Source: Hymenobacter sp. BRD128 (GTDB lineage Bacteria; Bacteroidota; Bacteroidia; Cytophagales; Hymenobacteraceae). Taken from it: a stretch of DNA of 64,000 nucleotides. A program made the translations under genes and the position numbers. Shown in pieces: positions 32,945 through 42,505 of the stretch. Under the pieces are notes generated by a model. It ran no database searches. It saw nothing but the letters and a program-made list of their open reading frames with translations, and was not told where the DNA came from. Location: NCBI RefSeq assembly GCF_013256625.1, contig NZ_CP053908.1:4464001-4528000 (forward strand), read 5' to 3'. The number at the start of each line of letters is the position of its first letter. The first letter of the stretch is position 1.

Positions 32945-35900
32945 ATGTTAGATTTCCTCGGCAAAACCGTCGCCAAGCTGTTTGGCTCCAAAGCAGAAAA
33001 GGACCTCAAGGACGTGGTGCCTTACGTGGCCCTCATTAATGCGGAATATGCCAAACTGGCGGCCTTGACCGACGACCAGCTGCGCCACCGTACCCAGGAA
33101 GTGCGCCAGCAGCTCGATGGCAAGCTAGCCGGCATCGATGGGCAGCTGGCCGGCCTGCACGAGCAGATTGACACCCAGCCTAACCTCGACGTGACGCGTA
33201 AGGAGGCCATTTTTGAGCAAATAGACGCCCTCGAAAAGCAGCGCAACAAAGACCTCGAAGCGGCCCTTACCGAGGTGCTGCCCCAGGCCTTCGCCATTGT
33301 GAAGGAAACTGCCCGCCGCTACGCCCAAAATGGCCAGCTGGTGGTGACGGCCACTGACATGGACCGCGACATTGCCCGCACCAAGTCGAACGTGACTATT
33401 CAGGGCGATAAGGCCGTGTGGAGCAACAAGTGGCTGGCCGCCGGCGCCGAGATTACCTGGGACATGGTACACTACGACGTGCAGCTGATTGGCGGCGTGG
33501 TGCTGCACCAGGGCAAGATTGCCGAGATGGCCACCGGTGAGGGTAAAACGCTCGTTTCGACCCTGCCCGCGTTCCTGAACGCGCTGGGCGGCCGGGGCGT
33601 ACACCTGGTAACGGTGAACGACTACCTGGCCAAGCGCGACTCGGAGTGGAATGCGCCGCTGTTCGAGTTTCACGGCCTCACGGTGGATTGCATCGACAAG
33701 CACCAGCCCAACACCGACGCCCGCCGCAACGCCTATCTGGCCGACGTAACCTACGGTACCAACAACGAATTCGGCTTCGATTACCTGCGCGACAACATGG
33801 CCCGCGACCCTAGCGAGCTGGTGCAGCGCAAACACCACTACGCGATGGTGGACGAAGTGGACTCCGTGCTGATTGACGATGCGCGCACGCCGCTCATCAT
33901 CTCGGGCCCCGTGCCCAAGGGCGACGTGCACGAGTTTTTGCAGCTCAAGCCCCGCATTCAGCGGCTGGTGGACGAGCAGAAAAAGCTGGTGCAGAACTAC
34001 TTGGTGCAGGCCCGTAAGCTCATTGCCGAAGGCAAAACCGGCGCCGAGGAAGGTGGTAAAAACGGCGACGGCGGGCTAGCCCTGTTCCGCGCCTACCGCG
34101 GCCTGCCCAAGAGCAAGCCGCTCATCAAGTTTCTGTCGGAGCCCGGTATGCGCGTGATTTTGCAGCAGGCCGAAAACTTCTACCTGCAAGACAACTCGCG
34201 CCAGATGCCGGAGGCCGACAAGCCGCTGTTCTTCACCATCGATGAGAAAAACAACCAGATTGAGCTGACCGAAAAAGGCATCGATTTGATTACGGCGCAG
34301 GGCGAGGACCCGTACCTGTTCATTATGCCCGATATCGGCGTCGAAATCGCCAACATCGAAAAGGCCGACGCCCTGACCGCCGAGGAAAAGCTCCAGCAAA
34401 AGGAGCAGCTCATGAGCGACTACCAGGAGAAGTCGGAGCGCGTGCACACCGTAAACCAGCTCCTGAAAGCCTACACGCTGTTTGAGCGCGACGACCAGTA
34501 CATCCTGAGCCAGGAAGGCAAAGTGATGATTGTGGACGAGCAGACCGGCCGCGTGATGGAAGGCCGCCGCTACTCCGACGGCCTGCACCAGGCCATCGAG
34601 GCCAAGGAAGGCGTGCGCATCGAGGATGCCACCCAGACCTACGCCACGGTGACGTTGCAGAACTTCTTCCGCATGTACCACAAGCTGGGCGGCATGACCG
34701 GCACGGCCGAAACCGAAGCCGGCGAGCTGTGGGAAATCTACAAGCTCGACGTGGTAGTGATTCCGACCAACCGCCCCATCTCGCGCAAGGACGACCACGA
34801 CAAAGTGTACCGCACGGTGCGCGAGAAGTACAACGCCGTAGCCGAGGAAATTCAGGCCCTAGTACAAGCTGGCCGCCCGGTGCTGGTGGGTACGACTTCG
34901 GTGGAAATCTCGGAGCTCGTGAGCCGCATGCTGAAGCTGCGCGGCATCAAGCACCAGGTGCTGAATGCCAAGCAGAACCAGCGCGAAGCCGAGATTGTGG
35001 CCGCCGCCGGCTACCCCGGCACCGTAACCATCGCCACCAACATGGCCGGCCGGGGTACCGACATCAAGCTGCGCGAGACCTCGCGCGAGGCGGGGGGGCT
35101 AGCCATCATCGGCACCGAGCGCCACGAAAGCCGCCGTGTGGACCGCCAGCTGCGGGGCCGCGCCGGCCGCCAGGGCGACCCGGGCTCGTCGCAGTTCTTC
35201 GTGTCGCTCGAAGACAACCTGATGCGCCTGTTCGGCTCGGAGCGCATTGCCAAGCTCATGGACCGCATGGGGATGGAAGAGGGTGAAGTAATTCAGCACT
35301 CGATGATTACGTCGAGCATTGAGCGCGCCCAGAAGAAGGTGGAAGAAAATAACTTCGGCACCCGCAAGCGCCTGCTGGAGTACGACGACGTGATGAACGC
35401 CCAGCGTGAGGTGGTGTACCGCCGCCGCCGCAATGCCCTCTTCGGCGAGCGCCTGGAGCTGGACATTCTCAACCTGATTTATGACGTGAGCGAGGACATC
35501 GCCGCCGGCCATAAAATCAGCAACGACTTTGAGGATTTTAAGCTGGCCATCATCAAGGACTTTGGCTACGACACGCACATCACGGCCCAGGAGTTTGCGG
35601 CCCTGCCCGCCGAGCGCCTCACCCAAAAGCTCTACGACGAGGCCACGGGCTACTACGAAAGCAAGAATGAGCACATTGGCCAGAACGCCCTGCCGATGAT
35701 AAACGACCTGCTGAGCCAGAACACGCCCTACGAAAACATCGCCATTCCCTTCACCGATGGCCACAAGCACACCCAGGTAATCGCCAACCTGCGCAAAGCG
35801 CAGGCTAGCCAGGGCCTCGACATCATTCGGCAGATGGAAAAGGGCGCCGTGCTCTCGACCATCGACGAAGCCTGGACCCAGCACCTGCGCCAGATGGACG

Positions 35901-36364
35901 ACCTCAAGCAGGTAGTGCAAAACGCGGTGTACGAGCAGAAGGACCCGCTTTTGGTCTACAAGTTCGAAGCCTTCGAACTATTTAAGCGCATGCTAGCCAA
36001 GGTGAACCACAGCACCAGCGGATTCCTTTTCAAGGCCGACGTGCCGGTGGCCGCCGAGGCCGGTTTTGCCGAGCCAGATTTTCATTACGAAGATGATATC
36101 GTAGAGCCCCTGCCCAGGCTGAAAGCCGAGAAAGCTGTGTCGGACGTGAGCCTCGGCGCCGGCCAGGAAGACCTCGACCAGGCCGCTGAGTTGGGTGTGG
36201 GCCCAGCTCCGGCCATCAAACAGGAACCGGTGCGCAGCCAGAAAATTGCTAACCGCAACGACAAAGTGAGTGTGCAGTACATGGACGGCCGCGTGCTGCG
36301 CGACGTGAAGTTCAAGACGGTAGAGGAAGACCTGGCCGCTCAGCGCTGCGTATTAGTGGAGTAA
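32945..36364 (+). CDS. secA: Preprotein translocase ATPase SecA
   Basis: 1139 residues. Walker A is ATGEGKTLVS (GEGKT at 198-202), Walker B is MVDEVDSVLID, and the helicase domain 2 has TNMAGRGTDIKL and RRVDRQLRGRAGRQGDPGSSQFF. The protein drives export of unfolded preproteins through SecYEG. It is longer than E. coli SecA by an insertion of about 100 residues in the N-terminal region and by C-terminal linker sequence. The usual C-terminal zinc motif (CxCxSG...CH) is absent; the chain ends in KTVEEDLAAQRCVLVE. Monocistronic, with terminators on both sides. Confidence 0.98.
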   Translation: MLDFLGKTVAKLFGSKAEKDLKDVVPYVALINAEYAKLAALTDDQLRHRTQEVRQQLDGKLAGIDGQLAGLHEQIDTQPNLDVTRKEAIFEQIDALEKQRNKDLEAALTEVLPQAFAIVKETARRYAQNGQLVVTATDMDRDIARTKSNVTIQGDKAVWSNKWLAAGAEITWDMVHYDVQLIGGVVLHQGKIAEMATGEGKTLVSTLPAFLNALGGRGVHLVTVNDYLAKRDSEWNAPLFEFHGLTVDCIDKHQPNTDARRNAYLADVTYGTNNEFGFDYLRDNMARDPSELVQRKHHYAMVDEVDSVLIDDARTPLIISGPVPKGDVHEFLQLKPRIQRLVDEQKKLVQNYLVQARKLIAEGKTGAEEGGKNGDGGLALFRAYRGLPKSKPLIKFLSEPGMRVILQQAENFYLQDNSRQMPEADKPLFFTIDEKNNQIELTEKGIDLITAQGEDPYLFIMPDIGVEIANIEKADALTAEEKLQQKEQLMSDYQEKSERVHTVNQLLKAYTLFERDDQYILSQEGKVMIVDEQTGRVMEGRRYSDGLHQAIEAKEGVRIEDATQTYATVTLQNFFRMYHKLGGMTGTAETEAGELWEIYKLDVVVIPTNRPISRKDDHDKVYRTVREKYNAVAEEIQALVQAGRPVLVGTTSVEISELVSRMLKLRGIKHQVLNAKQNQREAEIVAAAGYPGTVTIATNMAGRGTDIKLRETSREAGGLAIIGTERHESRRVDRQLRGRAGRQGDPGSSQFFVSLEDNLMRLFGSERIAKLMDRMGMEEGEVIQHSMITSSIERAQKKVEENNFGTRKRLLEYDDVMNAQREVVYRRRRNALFGERLELDILNLIYDVSEDIAAGHKISNDFEDFKLAIIKDFGYDTHITAQEFAALPAERLTQKLYDEATGYYESKNEHIGQNALPMINDLLSQNTPYENIAIPFTDGHKHTQVIANLRKAQASQGLDIIRQMEKGAVLSTIDEAWTQHLRQMDDLKQVVQNAVYEQKDPLLVYKFEAFELFKRMLAKVNHSTSGFLFKADVPVAAEAGFAEPDFHYEDDIVEPLPRLKAEKAVSDVSLGAGQEDLDQAAELGVGPAPAIKQEPVRSQKIANRNDKVSVQYMDGRVLRDVKFKTVEEDLAAQRCVLVE

Positions 36365-36380
36365 GAAACGGCTCAGTAAT

Positions 36381-36416
36381 AACTAAAAAGGCCCGCGCAA
36401 GCGGGCCTTTTTAGTT
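36381..36416 (+). terminator. secA terminator
   Basis: Perfect 16-nt arms (36381-36396 and 36401-36416, stem core GGCCCGC) with a GCAA tetraloop, ending in TTTTTAG, 16 bases after the secA stop. Confidence 0.92.
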
Positions 36417-36525
36417 GGGTACAAGTATAATAAAGCAAATAGTGCTACTTTGGGTGCTGCAATGCAACGCTGCTTGGCACCTGCTAATCATCAAGCTTAC
36501 TTACTCCCAACTCTCACCCAACGCC

Positions 36526-38187
36526 ATGCTAGCCGCTGTATCACGCCTGTTAAGTATAGTACTACTGCTATTGGCCGGTGCCTCGGCTCGGGCCCAGGCA
36601 CCGGCCTGGCAAATGGCTCTTTCTGCCGGCGGTGGGTCCTATTCTACCATAACTGATGCGGCTACTGATGCGGCTGGCAACGTGTACATCGCTGGCTGGT
36701 TTTCTAACAGTCAGCTAGTCCTAGGCAGCCTTACGCTTACTAACGCCGTGATCAGCGGCAATACGGTAGGTTTCAGTAAGGATGCCTTCGTGGCAAAGTG
36801 GAGCCCCACAGCCAACGATTTTGTGTGGGCGCTCCGGGCTGGCGGCACTACCGATGGGGACTACGTCGCTGCTCTAGCCGTCGACAACGGTAGTGTATAT
36901 GTGGCGACTGCGTTGCGGGGTGCGCCCGCCGGCTTAGGCGGTGGGCCAGCGGCTAGTGGCTACTACTTGACCAAATTAACCGAAGCCGGCGCGCTGGTGT
37001 GGGCGCAGCCGGTGGGTGGGCCGACGGTGGCGCTAGCGGCCAGTGGCGGTAATGTGTACGCTACGGGGTCTTTTTCGGGAACGGCTGAGTTTGGCTCCGC
37101 TACGTATACCGCCTTGGGAAACAATGATATGTACGTAGTTAAGCTCACCGACGCTGGGGCTACCGGCAGCTACGCATGGACCCAACGCATTGGCTTTGCC
37201 TTGCCTACCGCGGCTAGGGCCATAGCGGTGAGTGGAAGCAGCGTGTATGTAGCGGGTATCTACTATAATTCTACCAGTATTGGTAATTTGGCGCTACCTG
37301 GCCAAAATTCCTTTATAGCTAAGCTCACCGATACCGGGGCCGGCAGCAGCGCCAGCTGGGTACAGCTACTAAGCAGCCCGGCTAATAGTCGTTCCGTAGC
37401 CGTGCTGGCCTTGGCGGCTAGCGGTTCGACGGTGTACCTGGCCGGAAACTTTACTGGCCGCGCAACCATAGGGGCCACCACGCTCACTAGCATCGGGGAC
37501 CAGGACCTACTGGTAGGGCGACTTACCGATGCGGGTACTACCGCCCATGTAAACTGGGTGCGGCAGGCCGGCGGCGCGAGTGGCGGTCACAGCGCCTCGT
37601 CGCTAATAGTAAGCGGTAGCAGCGTATACGTAGCCGGCACATACACTGGTGCATTTGGCTTTGATGGCAACGTTGCCGTTGCGGCCGGCAATGGGGCGGT
37701 AGTAATTAAGCTCATCGACACGGGTACTATGGCTAGCCTAGCTTGGCTGCAGTACTCAACGGGCACGGGCATGCAAGCAAACGTAATGACCCGTAGCGGC
37801 AATAATTTGTACGTAGCGGGTATTGTAGGGGCCGGCTCTACTTTCGGGGCGCTAACTATTCCGGCCCCGAGTGGTCCCAGAGCATTTTTAGCTGCCCTAG
37901 CCCCTTCTATCGAGGCCGGGCCGCTATCCACCAGCAAGTCTGCTTCGCTGCCCGGTCTTGGCTTGTATCCCAACCCAGCCACCAACACGGCTACCGTGCG
38001 TGTGCCGGCCGGGGCAGGCGCTGCCACGCTTACTCTGGTCGATGGGTTAGGCCGGCTAGTACGTACCGCCCAGGTCCCGGCTGGGCAGGATTACGCCTTA
38101 AAGCTGAGCGGGTTGGTGCCCGGTATGTATGCGGTGCAGGTGTGGCTAGGCGAGCGCCTGGCCACGCAGCAACTGGTGGTTGAGTAA
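36526..38187 (+). CDS. T9SS type A sorting protein with beta-propeller (SBBP-like) repeats
   Basis: 553 residues. The start at 36526 gives a signal peptide (LSIVLLLLAGASARAQ). The body consists of repeats of about 55 residues with the pattern VYVAG-x-F/Y-G-x-x-x-F/G (for example SVYVAGTYTGAFGFDG and TVYLAGNFTGRATIG), like SBBP beta-propeller proteins. The C-terminus (LGLYPNPATNTATV, LVDGLGRLVRTAQ, GMYAVQVWL) is a type A CTD. It is probably secreted and displayed at the surface; ligand unknown. It resembles the protein at 44099-45808 in layout. The deoC start follows 28 bases after the stop. Confidence 0.87.
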   Translation: MLAAVSRLLSIVLLLLAGASARAQAPAWQMALSAGGGSYSTITDAATDAAGNVYIAGWFSNSQLVLGSLTLTNAVISGNTVGFSKDAFVAKWSPTANDFVWALRAGGTTDGDYVAALAVDNGSVYVATALRGAPAGLGGGPAASGYYLTKLTEAGALVWAQPVGGPTVALAASGGNVYATGSFSGTAEFGSATYTALGNNDMYVVKLTDAGATGSYAWTQRIGFALPTAARAIAVSGSSVYVAGIYYNSTSIGNLALPGQNSFIAKLTDTGAGSSASWVQLLSSPANSRSVAVLALAASGSTVYLAGNFTGRATIGATTLTSIGDQDLLVGRLTDAGTTAHVNWVRQAGGASGGHSASSLIVSGSSVYVAGTYTGAFGFDGNVAVAAGNGAVVIKLIDTGTMASLAWLQYSTGTGMQANVMTRSGNNLYVAGIVGAGSTFGALTIPAPSGPRAFLAALAPSIEAGPLSTSKSASLPGLGLYPNPATNTATVRVPAGAGAATLTLVDGLGRLVRTAQVPAGQDYALKLSGLVPGMYAVQVWLGERLATQQLVVE

Positions 38188-38203
38188 GGCCCGGCCCCCG
38201 CCG

Positions 38204-38211
38204 TACCTTTG
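38204..38211 (+). promoter_or_regulatory. Candidate -7 box directly before deoC
   Basis: TACCTTTG matches TAnnTTTG and ends 4 bases before the ATG at 38216, so the transcript may be leaderless. Confidence 0.45.
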
Positions 38212-38215
38212 CCCC

Positions 38216-38890
38216 ATGCCCACGCCCAACCTCGCCGCTACCTTCGACCATACCCTGCTGCGGCCCGACTGCACCGAAACCCAGATAAGTCAGCTGTGCC
38301 GGGAAGCCCGCCAGCATGGTTTTGCCAGCGCCTGTGTGCCGCCGTGCCACGTGGCATTGGCCGCCCGTGAGCTCAGCGGCTCGGGCGTGGCCGTGTGCAC
38401 AGTCATCGGTTTTCCGCTCGGGTACAGCAGCAGCCGGGTCAAGTTTCGGGAAGCGGAAATAGCCATGGCCGAAGGCGCTACCGAGCTCGACGTGGTGCTG
38501 AACGTGTCGCTCCTGAAATCGGGCCAGCTCGATGCCGTAAAGGCGGAGCTTGAAGACCTGGCCGACCTCGCCGACGTGCACAACGCCCTGCTAAAAGTCA
38601 TCATCGAAACCGCCCTGCTCACCGAAGACGAGCTGGAAACCGCCGCCCGGCTCTGCGCCGAGGCCGGCGCGCATTTCGTAAAAACTAGCACCGGCTTTGC
38701 CAGCCGGGGCGCTTCGGTGGCCGATGTGGAGCTGCTGCGCCGCGTGCTGCCCGCCGGGGTGCGCATCAAGGCTAGCGGGGGCATTCGCACCCGCGAGCAG
38801 GCGCTGGCCATGCTAGCCGCCGGCGCCGACCGCCTGGGCACGTCCAACAGTCTGGCTATCTTGCAGGAAGATGAAAATGCGCCTTCGTAA
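38216..38890 (+). CDS. deoC: Deoxyribose-phosphate aldolase
   Basis: 224 residues, normal for bacterial DERA. Schiff-base Lys lies in HFVKTSTGFA; KASGGIRT holds the second conserved Lys; ELDVVLNVSL has the conserved Asp. It cleaves 2-deoxyribose 5-phosphate to glyceraldehyde 3-phosphate and acetaldehyde for nucleoside salvage. I used the ATG at 38216; the longer frame from 38180 has no family-like sequence. The 3' end overlaps the next gene by 20 bases. A probable leaderless promoter is placed before it. Confidence 0.95.
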   Translation: MPTPNLAATFDHTLLRPDCTETQISQLCREARQHGFASACVPPCHVALAARELSGSGVAVCTVIGFPLGYSSSRVKFREAEIAMAEGATELDVVLNVSLLKSGQLDAVKAELEDLADLADVHNALLKVIIETALLTEDELETAARLCAEAGAHFVKTSTGFASRGASVADVELLRRVLPAGVRIKASGGIRTREQALAMLAAGADRLGTSNSLAILQEDENAPS

Positions 38891-39449
38891 TGCCGTGCTG
38901 GTCCTGAGTCTAGCGCTACTAGCGGCCTGCGCGGCTACCTCACCGGCCGCCCCCACCGCCCGCGCCCAAACGCCCGCAGATACCACGCGCCGGCCCGTGG
39001 CCAGCGCCCCTAGCGAGGAGGTAGCCAAGTACCGGCCAGTGTTTGCGCAGCCTACGGCGGCTAGCCCTGTTGCGCCAGCGGCGGCTCCTCGGCCTGCCGC
39101 GCCCGCTACCAAGGCTGCCCCCGCGCCCACCAGCCACGTCACGGCCCAGGTAGAGCAGCGCCTGCGCGACCAGGCATTCACCAACCAAAACGTGAAGTAT
39201 GCCAGCGGCTTCCGGGTGCGGGCCTATCTGGGGCTGGAGCGCGACCAGGTAATGAATATCCGGCGCCAAATCATCAGCCGCTACCCCGACGAGACGGATT
39301 ATATCACCTTCAAGCAGCCCGTGTACCGGCTCTACATCGGCGATTACCTCAACAAGCTCGACGCCGCGCGCGGCCTGGCCAGGGTGCGCCAGTTTGTGCC
39401 CCGCGCCGAGCTGGAGCCCATGCAGGTGCTGCTGAATAAGGTGCCCTAG
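38871..39449 (+). CDS. Lipoprotein with C-terminal SPOR-like domain
   Basis: 192 residues. Lipoprotein signal MRLRNAVLVLSLALLAAC, then a Pro/Ala/Thr-rich linker of about 90 residues, then a C-terminal domain (YASGFRVRAYLGLERDQVMNIRRQI, YRLYIGDYLNKLDAARGLARVRQ) with the beta-alpha-beta pattern of SPOR domains, which bind denuded peptidoglycan. It is probably anchored in the outer membrane and reaches the cell wall. Start overlaps deoC by 20 bases, so translational coupling is plausible. Confidence 0.8.
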   Translation: MKMRLRNAVLVLSLALLAACAATSPAAPTARAQTPADTTRRPVASAPSEEVAKYRPVFAQPTAASPVAPAAAPRPAAPATKAAPAPTSHVTAQVEQRLRDQAFTNQNVKYASGFRVRAYLGLERDQVMNIRRQIISRYPDETDYITFKQPVYRLYIGDYLNKLDAARGLARVRQFVPRAELEPMQVLLNKVP

Positions 39450-39470
39450 TGGGCTGTATATAAACAAAAT

Positions 39471-39511
39471 GAACGTCCTGCTTCGGCAAGCGGCCGCCAG
39501 ATGAGCAGGAC
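39471..39511. repeat. Degenerate copy of a dispersed palindromic repeat
   Basis: The segment holds GAACGTCCTGCTTCGGCAAG and a short inverted pair (GTCCTGCT at 39475-39482, AGCAGGAC at 39504-39511). The wording matches the family that is complete at 56576-56671 and partial at 51979-52015. Confidence 0.65.
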
Positions 39512-39526
39512 AGCCGATAAGATGTT

Positions 39527-40711
39527 ATGCTAGAAAATCTAAAATCCCGTGCTGCCGCGTTAGCCCCCGAGCTGTCGGCCGTGCGCCGCCACCTGCACGC
39601 CCACCCCGAGCTCTCGTTCAAGGAAACCGAAACGTCGGCCTTCGTAACCCAGCAGTTGCAAGCCATGGGGCTAGCCCCCTACGCCGTGGCGGGCACCGGC
39701 GTGGTGGCCCTCATCGAGGGCCAGCCGGGCGGGCCGGTAGTGGCCCTGCGCGCCGATATGGACGCGCTGCCCATTCATGAGCTGAGCGAGGTCGAGTATA
39801 AATCGACGAACCCCGGCGTGATGCACGCCTGTGGCCACGATGTGCACACCACCTGCCTGCTGGGAGCCGCCCGCCTGCTCACCGAGCAGCGCGCCCGCTT
39901 CAAGGGTACCGTAAAGCTGATTTTTCAGCCCGGCGAAGAGCTGCTGCCCGGCGGCGCCTCGCTGATGATAAAAGACGGCGTGCTCGAAAACCCCGCGCCG
40001 GCCGAGGTGCTGGGCCAGCACGTGTTTCCACGCCTGCCGGTGGGGCAGATTGGGCTGCGGCCGGGCCGCTACATGGCCAGCACCGACGAGCTGTACCTGC
40101 GCATCAAGGGCAAGGGTGGCCACGGCGCCATGCCCGAGCTCAACCTCGACCCGGTGCTGGTAGCGGCCCACCTCATCGTGGCCGCCCAGCAGATAGTGAG
40201 CCGCCGCGCCAACCCCAAAATGCCCTCGGTGCTGAGCTTCGGCAAGGTCATCGCCAACGGCGCCACCAACGTTATCCCCGACGAGGTCTACATCGAAGGG
40301 ACTTTCCGCACCCTCGATGAAGCGTGGCGCGACGAAGCCCACCAGCACCTGCGGCAGCTCTGCGAGGGGCTGGCCGCCAGCATGGGCGCGGTGTGCGAGC
40401 TGGAAATCCGGCGCGGCTACCCGTGCCTCGACAACAACCCCGCCGTGACGGCCCGCGTGCGCGCCGCCGCCGAGCAGTACCTGGGTGCCGAAAACGTAAT
40501 TGAGCTCGACCAGTGGCTAGCGGCCGAAGACTTTGCCTACTTCTCGCAGGCGGCGCCGGCCTGCTTTTATCGGCTAGGTACCCGCGCCGCCGATGGCCGC
40601 TTCGCCGCCTCAGTGCACACGCCCATCTTCGACATCGACGAGCAGGCGCTGAGCGTAGGCGCGGGGCTCATGGCCTGGCTCACCTTGCAGGAATTGGGCG
40701 GCGCGCAATAA
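39527..40711 (+). CDS. M20 family metallopeptidase (N-acyl amino acid amidohydrolase)
   Basis: 394 residues, a cocatalytic zinc peptidase. Conserved pieces are VRRHLHAHPELSFKE, ALRADMDALPI, MHACGHDVHTT (HACGHD, zinc ligands) and FQPGEELLPGGAS, with PAEVLGQHV and WLAAEDFAYF near the end. This is the amidohydrolase subgroup that includes hippurate hydrolases and IAA-amino acid hydrolases. It probably frees an amino acid from an N-acyl form in the cytoplasm. ATG at 39527. Confidence 0.93.
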   Translation: MLENLKSRAAALAPELSAVRRHLHAHPELSFKETETSAFVTQQLQAMGLAPYAVAGTGVVALIEGQPGGPVVALRADMDALPIHELSEVEYKSTNPGVMHACGHDVHTTCLLGAARLLTEQRARFKGTVKLIFQPGEELLPGGASLMIKDGVLENPAPAEVLGQHVFPRLPVGQIGLRPGRYMASTDELYLRIKGKGGHGAMPELNLDPVLVAAHLIVAAQQIVSRRANPKMPSVLSFGKVIANGATNVIPDEVYIEGTFRTLDEAWRDEAHQHLRQLCEGLAASMGAVCELEIRRGYPCLDNNPAVTARVRAAAEQYLGAENVIELDQWLAAEDFAYFSQAAPACFYRLGTRAADGRFAASVHTPIFDIDEQALSVGAGLMAWLTLQELGGAQ

Positions 40712-40756
40712 GTGGCGCTTGTTCTTGGTTTAGTATTTACGCCCGAATACCTCATT

Positions 40757-41599
40757 ATGCGCATTATTTTACTGCTGGCGTTGCTGCCGCTGGCCTCCTA
40801 CGGCCAGGGTACCGAGCACGTACAGCGCGGCTACGTGGCTCAGCCTGAGCTGCAAGCCGAGCTGGTCCCCACCAACCACAGCTACGCCTACTTGGCCGTG
40901 GGCGGCGCACGCTACAGCGACTACAACAACGTTGTGGTAGACCGCTCGCTGGGCCTCGATACGCGTTACCTGGCGGCTGGCTACGAGCAGCAGTTCAACA
41001 ACGGTCTCTGGAGCTGGGGTGCCACCGCACGCCTGGCCAACGCCGTTGGCTCCAGCACCGTGTTGCAGCCGGGCCTGCTGCTACGCCACCGCAATACGCT
41101 GGGCCCGCTCACCTTTGGGCAGCGCCTGGCGGTAGAGTACTCCCTGGCCGACGGCATCCGCCTGAACCCAGCCTACGGGTTACTGCCAACTTACTACGCC
41201 GCCAGCCCCACGCTGGTGCGCCTGCGGCTCGACCTGCAACTCCAGAACGGCATTAGCCTGGGCGAGGCCGTAAGTCTGAATCCGCGCCTGAGTTTCGAGC
41301 CCGCTCTGTTTCTGCGCCTGCAAAAAGCCGCCACCGACCCCGATAAGCGTACCATCGACTTTACCAGCCTGCGCGGTGAGCTGGGTTTTCACTTTGCCAA
41401 TGCCTGGCTCGACGTAACACCGTGGTTTGCGTTTCAGACGCAGTACCTGCGCACGCTTATCCAGACCGACCAGTACGGCAACCCTACCTCCAACGGCAAG
41501 CTGAACATTCGCCTGCCCACTGCGGGCCTGGAGCTGCGCTACACACTGTCGCACCGGGCCTACATCGAGGGCCGCTTCAAGCTGCCGACGCAGCACTAG
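40757..41599 (+). CDS. Hypothetical outer-membrane protein, beta-barrel-like
   Basis: 280 residues from the ATG at 40757, giving a signal peptide (RIILLLALLPLASYGQG). The frame also opens with a GTG 45 bases earlier, which lacks a signal sequence. The mature part alternates aromatic and polar residues in strand-like segments (SYAYLAVGGARYSDYNNVVV, WSWGATARLANA, AWLDVTPWFAFQTQYLR) and ends in YTLSHRAYIEGRFKLP, like the DUF2490/porin type. Function unknown. Confidence 0.7.
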   Translation: MRIILLLALLPLASYGQGTEHVQRGYVAQPELQAELVPTNHSYAYLAVGGARYSDYNNVVVDRSLGLDTRYLAAGYEQQFNNGLWSWGATARLANAVGSSTVLQPGLLLRHRNTLGPLTFGQRLAVEYSLADGIRLNPAYGLLPTYYAASPTLVRLRLDLQLQNGISLGEAVSLNPRLSFEPALFLRLQKAATDPDKRTIDFTSLRGELGFHFANAWLDVTPWFAFQTQYLRTLIQTDQYGNPTSNGKLNIRLPTAGLELRYTLSHRAYIEGRFKLPTQH

Positions 41600-41650
41600 T
41601 ATTGGGTGGCCGGGGTAGGGTATCTGCCAAAAAGACGTATGATATTGGCT

Positions 41651-41690
41651 GCATAAACTGCCCTCAATAGTCTGAAAAGGCAGTTTATGC
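41651..41690. repeat. Inverted repeat in the hsp20 upstream region
   Basis: GCATAAACTGCC at 41651-41662 pairs exactly with GGCAGTTTATGC at 41679-41690 over a 16-base loop. It lies 140 bases upstream of the hsp20 start and could be an operator or a hairpin closing the preceding gene. Confidence 0.55.
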
Positions 41691-41833
41691 CGCTGATTAC
41701 GCCCCGGAAAACGTGAGCTTGCGTGATAAAGAGACATTTTGTCGCAATTCCTGATGCGGCATAAAATTTAAGGAAGAGCGGTAGCGCTGTCCGCTTGGCA
41801 GCTGGCTACTAACCTTAACATCTTCCTTTTACC

Positions 41834-42280
41834 ATGTCTACTTTATTGTATAACGCCCGCCCGACCGTTGCCCCCACCCGGGCCTTCAACTCCATGCTGA
41901 GCGAGCTGCTGCGCGATGCTCAGCCGGCTACGCCCCAGCCCTCGACTTCCTTCGTGCCCGCCGCCGATATTTTCGAAACAACCCAGGGCTTTGAACTGCA
42001 CCTGGCCTTACCGGGTGTGGCCAAAGACGCCGTAAGCATCGACTTCCAGGACAATCAGCTGGTGGTAGCCGGCAGCCGCCCGGTCCCGGCCACCGAGGGC
42101 GAAGATGCCCCCAAGCTGCGCCGCGTCGAAACCCGCTTCGGCGATTTCCGCCGCAGCTTCCGCCTGCCCGAAACGGTGAACGTGAAGGCCATCACGGCCG
42201 AAATGGCCGATGGCCTGCTGCGCGTGACGCTGCCCTTCGACACCGAGAAAGTGACCAAGCAGCACATCGAAGTGCGCTAA
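41834..42280 (+). CDS. Hsp20/alpha-crystallin family small heat shock protein
   Basis: 148 residues. The alpha-crystallin core begins with VPAADIFETTQGFELHLALPGVAKDAVSIDFQDNQLVVAG and ends with GLLRVTLPF, the typical short C-terminal I-x-I-like tail region being EKVTKQHIEV. The protein is an ATP-independent chaperone that holds unfolding proteins, expressed on heat or other stress. ATG at 41834 after the upstream region with the inverted repeat at 41651-41690; an independent terminator follows. Confidence 0.95.
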   Translation: MSTLLYNARPTVAPTRAFNSMLSELLRDAQPATPQPSTSFVPAADIFETTQGFELHLALPGVAKDAVSIDFQDNQLVVAGSRPVPATEGEDAPKLRRVETRFGDFRRSFRLPETVNVKAITAEMADGLLRVTLPFDTEKVTKQHIEVR

Positions 42281-42292
42281 GCCACCGGCCAG

Positions 42293-42320
42293 AAAGGCAC
42301 CCTAGCTGGGTGCCTTTTTT
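42293..42320 (+). terminator. hsp20 terminator
   Basis: AAAGGCACCC pairs with GGGTGCCTTT over a 5-base loop, followed by a T-run, 12 bases after the stop. Confidence 0.9.
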
Positions 42321-42505
42321 GGTTCAGCGTTTGTTTAGCATAAAGCAGCACGCAACCCTTGTGTATTAGCCGCGCTCTTTTTTGCGTTGAAGCTGCCAGA
42401 AATTAAACTCTTTGTTATTTTCGCGGGTACTTGATTAGGAGCCGCCCGCTTTGCCAGGCTCCGCTAGCTGTTACTTTCTTTTCTTCCTTCTTTAACTCAA
42501 CCCCA

